Under the pieces are notes generated by a model. That model did no database searches. It was given only the letters and a program-made list of their open reading frames with translations, and was not told the origin of the DNA. A stretch of 64,000 nucleotides of DNA. Source: Panagrolaimus kolymaensis (taxonomy: Eukaryota; Nematoda; Chromadorea; Rhabditida; Panagrolaimidae). Numbering within the stretch: the stretch's first letter is position 1; every line of letters begins with the position of its first letter. The stretch lies in assembly GCA_028622995.1 (NCBI GenBank), contig JAJQJQ010000017.1:1-64000 (forward strand). Direction: 5' to 3'. Of the stretch, positions 44,477 through 56,568 are shown in pieces. The translations under genes were made by a program, and so were the position numbers.

Positions 44477-47366
44477 ATGACAAATAAGAGAAAAGCAGCA
44501 GCAACTCGAATAATCCAAAGCCCTTCAACTAATCCTTCAACATCTTTATCTGTGGATGAACAAAAAAGGGAACCCATAGAAGAAAATCCTCCAATTTCAA
44601 CTGATATTTCCAGTGAAATAAATCACAACAAACTATTAATGGGATTTGGCGATAACAGTTTTATACAAAAAACAACAAGCTTTTTATTTTTAATTTTAAT
44701 TTGTGTCGCTGTCATTCGAGTTATGTAGGTCCACAATTTTCCATTCGTTTCAAAGCACAAACATAATCTTAAAACAAGGAAGTATCAAAGAACGAGATTA
44801 ACTTGTTATATCTGTTGGGAAAACAGCCTACGTATCCGGAAAGCAATTACAATTCTTTAAACGGCACTAAAAAAAGCAGCTGAGCTTTCCCTCTCAAAAG
44901 TCACATTCATATATTTATTACACTTTTAGAGTTTTCATAATTTTATTTTCAAGATTTTACCTTTATTTTTATTAATCCCAATCCTCCCTTTTAAAAAACC
45001 TTAAAACAGATTTGGTTGAAGACTTTTAACAAAATTTCTCAACCTATGCCCAAGTTTTTTTCCAAAAAGAATGAAGACTTGCTATTGGGAAAAGAAGCAA
45101 TGCATTCATACTTTTTTTCTTGGACAAGTTAAAAAAGCTGGGTGCAACAACAACAGAAGAAAAAAACAGAAATTTTTTCGCACACACGTCCGCCCCAGAG
45201 GCAAAAAAAAAAAATAAAATTTGTTCGCGCGTATGCTTCCTTAAAAGCTTCCGTCTATATATTCTTTTTTTATTTTCAGACTCTTACTCGATTTTGACAA
45301 ACGCGTATTTAACCACAAGCCGGGTGTTTGCCGTGTCGTCCATAATTTGGGTGAGTAGTGTCTTCAGAAGTTTGGTATGGAAAAAATGGGCAACAAAAAA
45401 GAACTCTGCTTCAATGGTTCTCTTTTTTTTTCTTCTGAGTTTTTTATACCCTCTAGGGAAAACCTCAAAGAAAAAGAAAATGAAGCTTGTTTGAAAGTTT
45501 TGCATTAAACTTTAAAGCAAAAAAGAAAAAATCAATTCAATTATTATTGGCTTTTGGTTAAAAACATGGAAATCATGTGGGGTGTTGTAATAAACGTTGA
45601 GTTTGCCAAAAAAAGCATCAAAGTAAATAATATACACGAGTTTAAACTTTTTGTTGCATCCACAACTCAAAATAGCTTAATCAAAATATAAAAATGAACC
45701 AATTTTTAGTAAATGGCACGAGTCATATGGAATATGTTGAAAAGCTTCGAATTCTTTTTATCACTCAACCTCCACCATCGCCTTCTTTGCTTATCCCTTC
45801 AATTCCCAATGAAAGCGGAAGTATATTTGTTCTTCACATAAAGAAAGACAAAGAAGGCAAAACGAAATTCGATAACTTTGTTGCCACCAAACTTAGCATT
45901 GAAGAAACACAAAATAGCTCAACTTTTAATCAAGTAAGATAATATCCCAGTCGTTTCTTTAAAAAAGTTCCAATTAGCATTTCATTTGTAGTCAACATTT
46001 TATCCATTGGGATTAAGTTCAACAATCCATAAAAATCGAATAACGTTATATATAATCAATGCAAAAGGCAAAAGTTCAACGGAAAATACTATCGAAGTAT
46101 TTTCATATATTCAAAAACACGAAAAATTGGTACATTTGAAAACAATTTCAGACTCTTCATTTCAAAGGTGAGAGAAAACACAAAAAAATAATGATTTCAT
46201 TTATTTTCAATACCATCTTATCAATGATGGAGAAAAAGAGAAGACAAAGAACGAAAAAAATATAATAAAAAAGTTTTTAGTTTGAGAGATGTTCACGCGT
46301 TTGGTGGTGGCGAAAGACTTCTCATCATCAATTCATTTTACTTTCAAAAATCATTTTTGCAAACCATCGAAGTTGCATTACAGCTAAATTCTGGAAATTT
46401 GATTTTTTATGATGGAAAAAAGGCTAGCGTTATTGATAAGTAAGACAAAGTTTTTAAGAATATAATTTTTTTAAATAATTTTTTTAGCAGCATCGCATTT
46501 CCCACTGCAATTGCTGTAGATAATGAAAGAAATTTTGTTTATGTTTCATCATATACAGCTGAGGTTTGTTTGTGGGACGAGAAGGGATTTGGAAATATTA
46601 AGAAATATTTAATAATAAGGTTTGAATGAAAGTAAGCATTGTTGTTAATTAATATATATTATTAACTAACGTGACTTTGGTAAAATATGAATGAATACTT
46701 TTATTATAGCAACTACGAACCTTAATATTGAAGCAAGGGAAAGTGGAGAAGTATCAAAATACAAAATATTAAACTTATTTTTTCTAAATTATAAAATTAA
46801 TTTTACTTTGAAACACAATAATTACGCAAACTATTTTAATTTTAGATAATCAGAAAGTATACAATTGATCGAGATTTTACAATAAAACCAAAAGGTGAAA
46901 TCGCATTACTTTCATCACCGCATCAGATTCTTGTTCAGCCAGATGGAGATGTATGGATTGCAGCTCAACCTGTTTTTTATCGATCATTTAATTTTCGTCA
47001 TGCTTTTTATGGAGGAACCATTGACACCAAGAATAATGTTTCAAATTTCAAGATAAAACAAGCACCTTCACAAGTTTTACGCGTACGATTTCAGGCACGT
47101 TGTTTTATTTTTTTATTACCTCAACATTCCCATACTTGCACGCATAAAATTAAAAAGTCAAAGCACAAAGAAATAAAAAAAATTAAAAGATTATTTCCAT
47201 TTTATAGGACAATCAAAAAAGTTGGGTTATAACTGAACCATTTTCAAATGATGGAAGCAGTGTTTCGGCAGCAACTTCTATAGCATTAATGGGAGATTTA
47301 TTTGCCCTTGGTTCAAGAATTGGAAAAACTTTTGTTTGTCAAATGAATAATTTTATGCTTGCTTAA
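44477..47366 (+). CDS. Membrane-anchored paraoxonase-like protein of the MEC-6/POML type
   Basis: Eight exons: 44477-44724, 45280-45350, 45710-45933, 45992-46167, 46281-46439, 46488-46563, 46846-47094, 47208-47366; 453 residues. Exons 1-2 give a cytosolic N-terminus and one TM helix (about 68-86, TTSFLFLILICVAVIRVILL), then FNHKPGVCRVVHNL, the family's Cys-containing entry strand. The paraoxonase propeller follows: DVHAFGGGERLLIINSFYF, IAFPTAIAVDNERNFVYVSS, VLRVRF, GSRIGKTFVCQ. The positions matching the PON1 His115/His134 dyad are Ala and Phe, and the Ca-binding Asn sites look altered, so it is probably not an esterase; in worms MEC-6 and POML proteins act as chaperone-like partners of DEG/ENaC channels. 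The ATG at 45694 is rejected as a start, because a clean acceptor overlaps it and the upstream exons join in phase. The intron after 47094 needs a GC donor. Confidence 0.82.
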
Positions 47367-48182
47367 TTTTTATATATATTACTTTCAATAATTGCCTGGT
47401 TAAATGCTTCGATTAATTCAATGCCTTATTAATGTTTAAAAAAAACATATGTAATTAATTCATAAATGTGTAATAATTTTATTTTATGTTTTCTGTGTTT
47501 AATTATGTAAACTCAATTTTAAAACTTCTGTAGGATTACCAAAGTAAAGAATAATAAAAAAGTACAAAGAAATTCGCCCATAAAAACTAATTCCAAAAAA
47601 GAAAATGAAATAACAATTTTTGTCTTTTAAAAGAACATTGATTTTCTATGTTATGTATTTTTAACAACAACAAAAAAAGTAAAGATGAAAAATTCGGTGA
47701 CAATATGAATGAAAAAAATATAAAAAGATTTAAAATAAACAGGATGTACCAAATAGAAAGCTATGTAAGCAAAGCGTATTAGCAATTAAAACAAAAAATA
47801 AAAATATAAAACTCAAAATTGTGGAAAACAAATGAAATTTAAAAAAAACGAGAGAGTTGAATTTTCTAATGTACCGGTATCAGTCGCGGTTTTTTTTCTC
47901 ATAATTGTAACCATTAATGATGCAACTCCTTCCTTGAATGAGTTAATCAACCATAAAGTATCAGTGACTCAATGAAGTTTACTCATTTTTTAAGAAGGTA
48001 CAACAATGGACTGCTGCTGGCAGGCAAGGCAGATTGGTAAATAAAAAAAGTACAAAACAAAAGAAATAAAAAGGAGCTAGAAGCAAAGTTTGTTAATGCA
48101 AGATAATAAAAAAGAAGAGTAACTTCTTAAAAACTTTTTGGGGCAGTGAAATATTTATAATAGCAAGATCGATGATGATTAT
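47367..48182. other. Intergenic between convergent genes
   Basis: 3' flanks of the paraoxonase-like gene (plus) and the CAAX gene (minus). AT-rich with AATAA signals; nothing else was recognised. Confidence 0.5.
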
Positions 48183-51100
48183 TTACTGTACAGAACAGCA
48201 ACCACATCGCTTTTTCTTTTCAAGATGAACAATTTCAGCATGTTTTGGTGGTGGAAGATCATGACTTTCCAACAATTGAGTATCAGGGCTTATAGTTTGA
48301 ATGTGATCGCCTGCTGCTCCTGAATGCCTCTTCTTTTTAGGAGTTGAATCATGGATATCGGCATTGGAGGTATTGGCTTTTTGTGGAGTTCCACTGTGAT
48401 GGGAATATGAAGTGCGATATTCATGAGTTGATGTGGTGGTCGTTGTATGGACACCATTTTCATGGGTGTTTGATGTTCTGCTTTCATGGTGTTCATGTGG
48501 AACAGGTGATCCAACTGGTGATGGAGGAAATGGTCGATGTTTATATGCTTCTACTATTGGATCCACTTCATGATATAACGGCTCTTGAGGTCGAAAAGGA
48601 TTGTCATTATCATGTTGCTCCATTTTTCTATAAAAATTCATAATAATTAAAATTAATAATTTTTAAAGATAACAAAATAGTTTATTATTATCTGTAAAAA
48701 TTTTAATATTCGCTACTGACTCATAAAAAAGCCTTATATGACTCATAAAGCCCAAAAATAATTTTAATATCTTTTTATTTTTAAAGTTCTTCATAATAAA
48801 AAATAAAAAAGACATACTTTACAAGAGCCGGAAGTGGTGGACTTGTTGCAATTGTAGGAATGAAATCCTCTACTTGTGCTGGAGGTGAAATAGGCCGTGG
48901 AATTTCGGCTGATTCTGTTGTAACGGTTACTTTAGTTGCTGGTGCGTCAGGGCTGAAAAATAAAAAAAGGAAGATGAGTGATGAGTATAATACCTTTTCG
49001 TCATTTTTTTTCTCTCTCTCATACTTCTGCTGCCTCTCATTTTTTTATGTCCCAAAAAATACAACAACAGCAACAAAAAGGAGGGACAAAATCGATTAAA
49101 AACTAACAAAATAGCCGAGGCAAAAAAGCCATTGAAATAACAAAAAAAGATGAAAAAGAAAATGCATTTCAAATTGATTTGAAGCAGCTTTTTTGCTTCA
49201 GAAAAAAATTATAATAAAAAGCACCTGGAGGAAGCCATTTTTTTAAATGGAAATATGAGTTAAAAAATGAAAGTAGTAATTTAATCGATTAAGTGCAATA
49301 AAAAAAGGGTTGTAAATAATAATAATTTGTCAATAAAAAAGACTAAACAAGCTTAGAATAACAAAATCTGCGCACAAAAACATTCAATTTACTTTAAAAA
49401 AAGAAAAAAAGCGGGGGTAAAAGTGAAGTGGTAAAAAAGAGTGCATATTTCCGGTCCTCCTCATCAATGATAGAGAGAAACATTTAAGAGAGAGAGAGAA
49501 AGGTAAGAAAGAAGAATAAACTTGAAAAATACAAAAGAACGTGAAAAAAGTTTTTTTGTGGTAAAAAAAGTAAACGACATATTTTTATTTGTTCAACTTT
49601 CAACCTCTTTTTTATGATTTTTGAAGAACTGTTTCTTTCGCGTTCAAATATCGGAAGGAAATGGGAAAATTTAAGGTTTATATTTATTAATTCAACAATT
49701 TATTATTCATAATGGATAAATTAGGATTTGCTATTTATAGGAAAATAAACTAATAAATATTTAAAAATTTTATTTCAGAACGAGAGTCACTCAAAATAAG
49801 GTTAATACGACAAAGAAAAAAATAAAAGAAATATAGTCTGTTTGAAATTGAAATGTTTTTTTTTGAGTAAAAATAGCTCTTTCATCGCCATTTTTTTGTT
49901 TTTTTGTTGTAGGAAAGCTTTTATTTTTAAAAAGAACTAAAAACCAATCGATAGCGACGACGACGACTAAGAAGCTAAATATATATATGAAGGGGTAAAA
50001 TCATAAAAACCCACTGCCACCAAACTCAGACACTCAAGGGACATTTCCTTTTTTATACTTTTCGTCGTTAAAAAAACTTGGGTTGTTGCTATTTTTTTTA
50101 TTGAAAACGAACGGAAATGCCCTTAAAAGAAGAAGACAATGATAAAACTTAGCATAAAAAAACTAAAAAAAGGACTAAATATTGGTGCCAGCCTAAAATG
50201 TTTTTAGACCACAAACATGCTTCATTCTCTTTTTTTTGGCGATGGTTGTTTAAAAAAAAGCGATGGCGGAGCTCTAAACGATGGAGCCCTGCGGCGACGA
50301 CAAACATAATTAGGTCATTGAATTCATTGGAAGAATACCAGAAGCGTCCAAATGCCTTTATTTGCCAAAAGAAAAAAAACGATGCTCAAATAAAAATAAA
50401 GAAAAAAATGCAACATAGTTCTTTTATTTTTTTCCAAAAGAGATGGCAAAATAAAACAGATTTTTTAGAGCACAAAATTAAGAAGAAAAAAAAAGAATTC
50501 AGTCTAAACAAAAATAGAAAGATAAATTTTTTTCAACGCGCGCAAAAAAATATACGACAGCGTCGTCATGTTATGTTGTTGTTCCTTTGCTTGCCATTTT
50601 TTTGCATCCTGAATGAACACTTTTTTTTTGGTTTTTGGCAATTCGCCTTTCAAAAAATATACCAACAACACTCTATTGCGCATACAGCAACCGCAGTCAT
50701 CACTGCCGACAAATAACAAACACACTTCCAGAAAGAAAAAAAGAACACTTCTTTCGTTTTCGAAAAAAAATATGATAAAACTGCCACCGGTAAAAGTGTA
50801 AAAAAAAAGTTTCACACAGTGCTTGTTTGAGAACCACGGGAAAAAAATTGCCATTCAGAATAAAGAAAAGAAGCAAGCCATCAACAAAAAAAGCTCTTAA
50901 AGAGGGATGCGGAAAAGACGTTCTTCTTCCATTTTCTCCATCTTTTTGGCAGTGATGGTGTTAAACGAAAATAAATTCAAGCTAAGTGTACAGTTTTGGT
51001 TTTGATAAGTTGAAATTTTAGAATAAAACATAAAAAAAGAAATCCATTGAGTTTTTGTTTTGTTTAGTAAAGTGGTCTTCGAAGAAAAAGAAAACGCTTT

Positions 51101-52503
51101 GTAGCTTTAAAAAACAAAAAATTGGATAAAATAAAAGGCAATAAACATGGCAACAAAGCATGATGTCAATGAAGCCAAAAAAAAGCAAGCTAAAGGGAGT
51201 TTATGAGGAATCTTGTTTAAAAAATGTTTAATCTAAAAATAGTATGTCAAATAAAGAGAAAGCAAAAAAATGGATGAAACACACATGATGCATTTATTGC
51301 AACAACAAAAAAACGTATAAAGTTCCCTTGAGGATTTTGGCTAAGAAAAATCACAAATATCTTATATTTTTAGGCTTAAATTGTATCAAATCTGGTCAAC
51401 ATGCATGTTACAAACAACCATATGTTAAAAAATCAAATTACAATAAGCTTTTATGGTTCGTGTTATGTATTAACAAAAATTATAGGCTAAAAGATAAAAT
51501 CTCAAGCATACATTGCAGCTTTTTTAAAGCATTAAAATGAAAAAAATTATGACAGCTTTAAAAGAAGAGATGGGATTAAGCGATGGATGAAATTTGAGAC
51601 GCGAGCAATCAATCGATCGAGATTGAAACAACGACCAAAAATCATATAAGCTTAAACTTTTAAAAAATCGTCAAAGAGCTTGGATGATCGTTTTTGTCGC
51701 TGGTTCATCATTGAAGACGAAGCTCAAAAAATAAGTGTGTTCAGAGAAAACAACTGCCAAACGAAAAATATTTGCCGAAAAAAAATTGTGATGGCGGAAA
51801 ACTAAAAAAAAACGAAGCAAAATAAAAAAAATGAAATAACAAAATAAAATAAAGTTTTTTCTTTGTTTTTTTGAATCGAACATTAGGTTTTCTTTTTTTC
51901 TTTCACTGCTATGAGTTAAAGAAAGAGAAAGAGATAGGGGAGAGATGAGTAAACAACCTTAAGGGTAAATAAAAACGATGCCAACCTTGTAAATTGAGCT
52001 GTGCTTCTCGTCACGTGATTGTTACTATTATAACTATCCGAAACATCTGCAGGCATTTCGTCGTAAATTATTTTAGTTACTTGCTCTTCTGCACCAAAAG
52101 ATACCCTGAAAAACAATTTTATTTATTTTAAATAAATTTAATCATAAAATTTAAGCTTTCGGTTTATTTTACAATAACAAAGAATATCTCTCCAAGAAAA
52201 TATTAACCACGCTTTTTATTATTGGAGACATGACTTAAATGTAAAAAATAAAGCAACTATTAAATTTAATAATCAAAAATTATGGAAATTCAAAATCAAA
52301 CATATCTGTTTTATCCTCGAAAATAATTTATTGCTTAAACATATTTTTTTAAAACAAGAATTGAGAAGCATTTATATTTATTTTTATATATTTTTCCTAG
52401 CCATACCTCCTTTTTCATGTCAAAATACATATTCAATAAATACTTACCGCTTGTGTTCATCATGGTGATGATTGCTTTGATGATGATTGATTGTTTGTGC
52501 CAT
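48183..52503 (-). CDS. Disordered protein with RVSF motif and CAAX-type C-terminus
   Basis: Four exons on the minus strand, in reading order 52448-52503, 51986-52105, 48818-48952, 48183-48627; 251 residues, all phases agreeing. The start is MAQTINHHQSN. Residues 17-22 read HKRVSF, an RVxF-type PP1 docking motif, followed by GAEEQVTKIIYDEMPADV. The middle is Pro/Thr/His-rich and probably disordered, with one conserved-looking segment (DNPFRPQEPLYHEVDPIVE). The C-terminus KKKRCGCCSVQ combines a polybasic run, Cys pair and CSVQ, matching a farnesylation box with adjacent palmitoylation. It should be a peripheral plasma-membrane or vesicle protein. I do not recognise the family. Intron 2 is unusually long (3033 bp) and contains only low-complexity open frames. 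A role as membrane-tethered PP1 regulator is inference. Confidence 0.72.
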
Positions 52504-52914
52504 TGTAAATCAGCAACAATTTACTTCAATAAAACGCTATGATTGAAATTCGACGTAAAAGAAATATTATACGAATAAAATTGTTTTTTTTTTTGTACGT
52601 TCAACGCTTCTTTTTTGATTAAGAAAAAAAAGAAGTGTAAAAGAATTCAGCAAATTTTAAAATTGTTGTTGTTAGTTTTGTTTCGGGATTTCTATCGACA
52701 TTGCTTTTCTCTTCTTTTTATTTTCTCAGATTTCGGGTTTTTTTTGCTGTAATTTTTTTAAACTTAGAAATTATTAAAAGATTGAAATATGATACAAGTT
52801 TGTTCACGAAGGCAAAGTCTCATCATTAAATTAAAACAATTTTGTTGAAGGTTTAAAAAGAGAGACGCGGCAAAGATTTTGTGCAAAAAATAGCAAAAAT
52901 TTCATGATCATGAG

Positions 52915-53379
52915 TAGTGTTCATTTTCCCCCCCGCGGGACGGGATTTTCCCCGCGGGAACGGGGACGGGGAGCCCCCGCGGGGGCTCCCCGTCGAAATT
53001 TTTCCCCCGTCATTTTCCCCGCGGGGAATCCCCGCCGATAATTTTTCCCCGTCTAAAAATTTGAATATTTTTCAAAATTCGTTAATAATAATCTAAACTC
53101 TTTCCAAATGGCTTAAAACATCTAAATAACACCAAATTACATTAAAAAAGGCATTTTTGAGGCAATAACCCAATTTAAGAAAAATTTATAATGAAATTCC
53201 CCGTAATTCCCCGCGGGGAACGGGAACGGGGAATCCCCGCGGGATTCCCCGCGAAAAAAAACTTACCCGCCTTTTCCCCGCGGGGATTCCCCGTCAAAAA
53301 AGTTCCCCGTCAAAAAAGTTCCCCGTCCCGTCCCCGTCTTTTTCCAAAAACGGGGGGGGGGGGGGGGAAATGAACACTA
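52915..53379. mobile_element. GC-rich non-autonomous hAT-type element with 8-bp target duplication
   Basis: Terminal inverted repeats TAGTGTTCATTT / AAATGAACACTA are flanked on both sides by ATCATGAG (52907-52914 and 53380-53387), an 8-bp target-site duplication. The TAGTG..CACTA ends and 8-bp duplication are hallmarks of the hAT superfamily. Inside, 5' and 3' GC-rich blocks made of CCCCGCGGGGA-like palindromes and ACGGGGA units surround an AT-rich centre. Near the right end is a run of 16 G (53352-53367). There is no coding capacity. It contrasts extremely with the host base composition. Confidence 0.88.
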
Positions 53380-56367
53380 ATCATGAGATAATAGGCACGA
53401 AGAATACAAACAGTTAAAAACAGCAAAAAAATCTCAAAGCTTGTCAAAAAAATATGATTGACAAGATCAAAGTAAAAAAAACTCATGTTCTTATTATTAT
53501 CATAACTTTACAACCAAGAAAAAAACAATATTGAAGAATGACAAGTGCTCTATGAAATTCTAACTACCACATTACTTATAATAAAAAAGCTAGACCTTTA
53601 ATCAAATACACACCTATTAAACCCTTTAGCTATTAAAAACAAAGGTCACTCCAACTAAACAGCTTTTCGATAAATAAAAAAAAACCGCAATCAATCTCAT
53701 CAAAGCAATAATTACTTTGATTTTATAAAATGAACAAAAAAAGAAAAGTGTATTCCAATAAAATTTCTAGGATATCAAATGAAAAGAGAGAAGAAAAAAA
53801 TGCAAGCAACAGCAGCTAGCGGCAGACATTAAGTGTAAGTAATCCATTCAAATCGAGAATTAGATAAACTATGAAAAATAAAATATCGAGAGGAGTGAAT
53901 AAGAATGGTTTTAGTGGGTGGTGGGGCAAAAACAGCAGTAAAAATATTTAAAAAAAAAAGAAAATAAAAAAGGTAAAAATATAGTGAATTTTAAATAATC
54001 TAAACCAAATCGAAGTTAGACTATTTTGAGTCAGTTCATTCAAGGGGCAATCCTTTCGATTAAAATTTTTAATACCGACAAAAGTTCAGTTGACCGGAAA
54101 AAATGAAGGAATGATATTTTATGAAAAGTGCAATGAAAAACAGTCAGTCAGTTATGTTTTTCAACGAGAAAAACACCATCGCTTGAAGCAAAATATAAAA
54201 TATTTAAAATAGATAGAAGAAGATAAAAAGATAAATGGACCGGTATGTTATAAATTTTTAAAATGACGTGGTTTTAAAATATTTAAAAGAGCAAATCTTA
54301 CTGGAATTCTTTTTACGACGACTGTAAGCTAGAAAATATCTTTTTCTGAAAACATAACGAATTTCGCAAAAGCCATTACAAAATTCTAATTTTGACAAAC
54401 TTTTGTCCTTGATAAACACAAATTTCCTGAATAAAGTGCCATAGATAGCGTGTCGACTATTTGAAAAATCACGTGCTTTTATATTTAAGCGGCAATAAAC
54501 TAATATTTTGCACATTTTTCATTTCGTAAAATTATCATTTTAAAAGATTTTTGAAGTAAGCTGCTTGTAAAAACTAATAAATGAAATGAGTTCTTACAAG
54601 GGAAAACAAATAATAACCTGCTTATCATTTATGGGAATGTTGGAAAGTGAAAGTGGTGTTTTACTAATAACAATCATTCTTTTAAAGTTAAAATATTGGA
54701 ATCAAAGAGAGTCGATGACTCTTCTTCCTACAAAAAGAAAAACAAAAGACTCATCAACAAAAAGAAAAATTGATGGAGGCCAAATGAATGAAACGACGTC
54801 GTAAAAAAATCCACAAAAAACGATTTCTCTTCTTTCTTTTTTCAACTCCTGAAGAGCAGAATTAAGGGAAAAGAAGAAAAAAAGCGATTAGCAATTTCTT
54901 AGAAATAATGGAACCATTTTTAATTGAAAGAAGAATGAATATAAAAAAATAACATTACACTGAATATCATAAAAAATTGGCAGAAATGATGGAAGAAAAT
55001 CAGAATAATCCTAGCCATTTTTTAGGTTTTTCTCATAAACTGTTAAAAACCCATTTAAAAAACATCAAATGGAACAAACCAATATCCATACATGCTGTAA
55101 CTATTTATGAAAAATGAGAATCCGCTTTAACAAAAAATAGCTTAAAAAATTTGTCAGCTTTTAAAATTATTAAAAGTTTAGACGCAAAAATAGAAGAACA
55201 AAAAACGTAAAAACAACTTCTCCTAAAACTAACAATACTAAAAAATGTTTATTGCATCCCAAAAAAAATCATAAAAATACTTGTTGTTCGTAAAATTTTA
55301 CAACTGCCAATTTTCAAAGGTAAACTTATACGCGGACGAAAAAAGATGGGGCGAATGGAAAAAACTAAAGCCTTCGCGTTTTTGTGAAAATATATATGTA
55401 TGATGATGCTGTCATGACAACTTTTTTTTTTCTTTTCTCACCACTTGAGAAAAAGAAGAGTAAACCTTTGAAGAGAAAAAACTGAACTTTTTAAAGATTT
55501 TATATTTCCGGAGGAGCAAAGAAACAAAAAAAACAAACAAAGCGTCGTTTGTGTTGTTTTCTTCAACCAATCAGGAAAAAACAATGGAAGAGACGGAAAA
55601 CGTTGAAATCTGATTCTGGAAGACTTTGAAAAAGAAAGGCCAGGGCAGGACAAGCAAGCAAGCTAGTCAGCTATTTTTAAGGGCAATTTATTTTACTCCT
55701 TGTCAAATCTTTTTCCTTTCTCTCTCCCATTTCCTACGAATGTATGAAATAACAACGGAGCCAACGAAAGACACTTTGTCAAAGTTATAACATTGTTTAT
55801 CAGCAAACTATTCTTGGAAACAACAAAAAAAATGTTTGGATTTTTGAAACCAAATAAAAAAAAGTGACAAAACAGAAAAAAAGTTTCTTTGTTGAAAAAA
55901 ATGGAACACAAAAGTTTAAAAAATAAAAAATGTTTATTTCTTCAAATAATTTTAATCGAAAAAGCTATAAATAAAATTTGAGACTTCTTCGTTTATTTTC
56001 AGAAAATGTTCGTTCGTCGATGAAAAAAAAATCAAAGATAAAACTAAAGAAATTTAGAATAAACAGCGATGGCTTTCATTCCTTTCTTTGGTTTTGCTTG
56101 GAGGAGGAAGAAATTCAAAGAGCGAATAAAAGGCGCTTCATGGGAGAATGGAACATCTGGTATTAATGATGACATTTTTTTAAATGACCAAAACTCAATT
56201 GTTGTTTATTATAAAAATATTCTTTATTGCAAAAATATGTAAAATTTTATGGAAATAAAAAGTGTTAAATTGAAGCAAGTATGGGGTCACTTATTTTAGA
56301 AATTTGAAAATGGTATAAAAAATTTACAGACAATAAGTTTAAACTTGTAATTTACTAGTACATAGAA

Positions 56368-56568
56368 CACGGTAAATTTCCTTCAATTAGATTGTCGCAT
56401 TTTTTTTCAAAAAAGAAATACCGTAAGCTACCGTAATTTCATGGGAAAGCGGCAAATTATTCCTTCTTTAAAAAATTTTGCAAATGGAAAAATTTGACGC
56501 TTTCCCATGAAATTACGGTATCTTACGATACTCTTGTTTGAAAAAAATGCGACAACAAATTTACCGTG
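56368..56568. mobile_element. MITE-like element with CACGGTAAATTT terminal repeats
   Basis: Ends CACGGTAAATTT / AAATTTACCGTG are flanked by AGAA on both sides (56364-56367 and 56569-56572). Inner segments also pair: TTGTCGCATTTTTTT with its complement, and TACCGTAATTTCATGGGAAAGCG with CGCTTTCCCATGAAATTACGGTA-like sequence. The arms are imperfect, so the copy is older than the palindrome at 21963. No coding capacity. Confidence 0.75.

Noticed and set aside
45694..45711. ATG at 45694 as start of the paraoxonase-like gene
   Set aside because: It would remove the family's N-terminal strand and anchor; an acceptor at 45709 and in-phase upstream exons explain the sequence better.
50198..50716. 172-codon open frame inside the long intron of the CAAX gene
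   Set aside because: Lys/Phe-rich low-complexity translation of A/T runs, no start context or homology.
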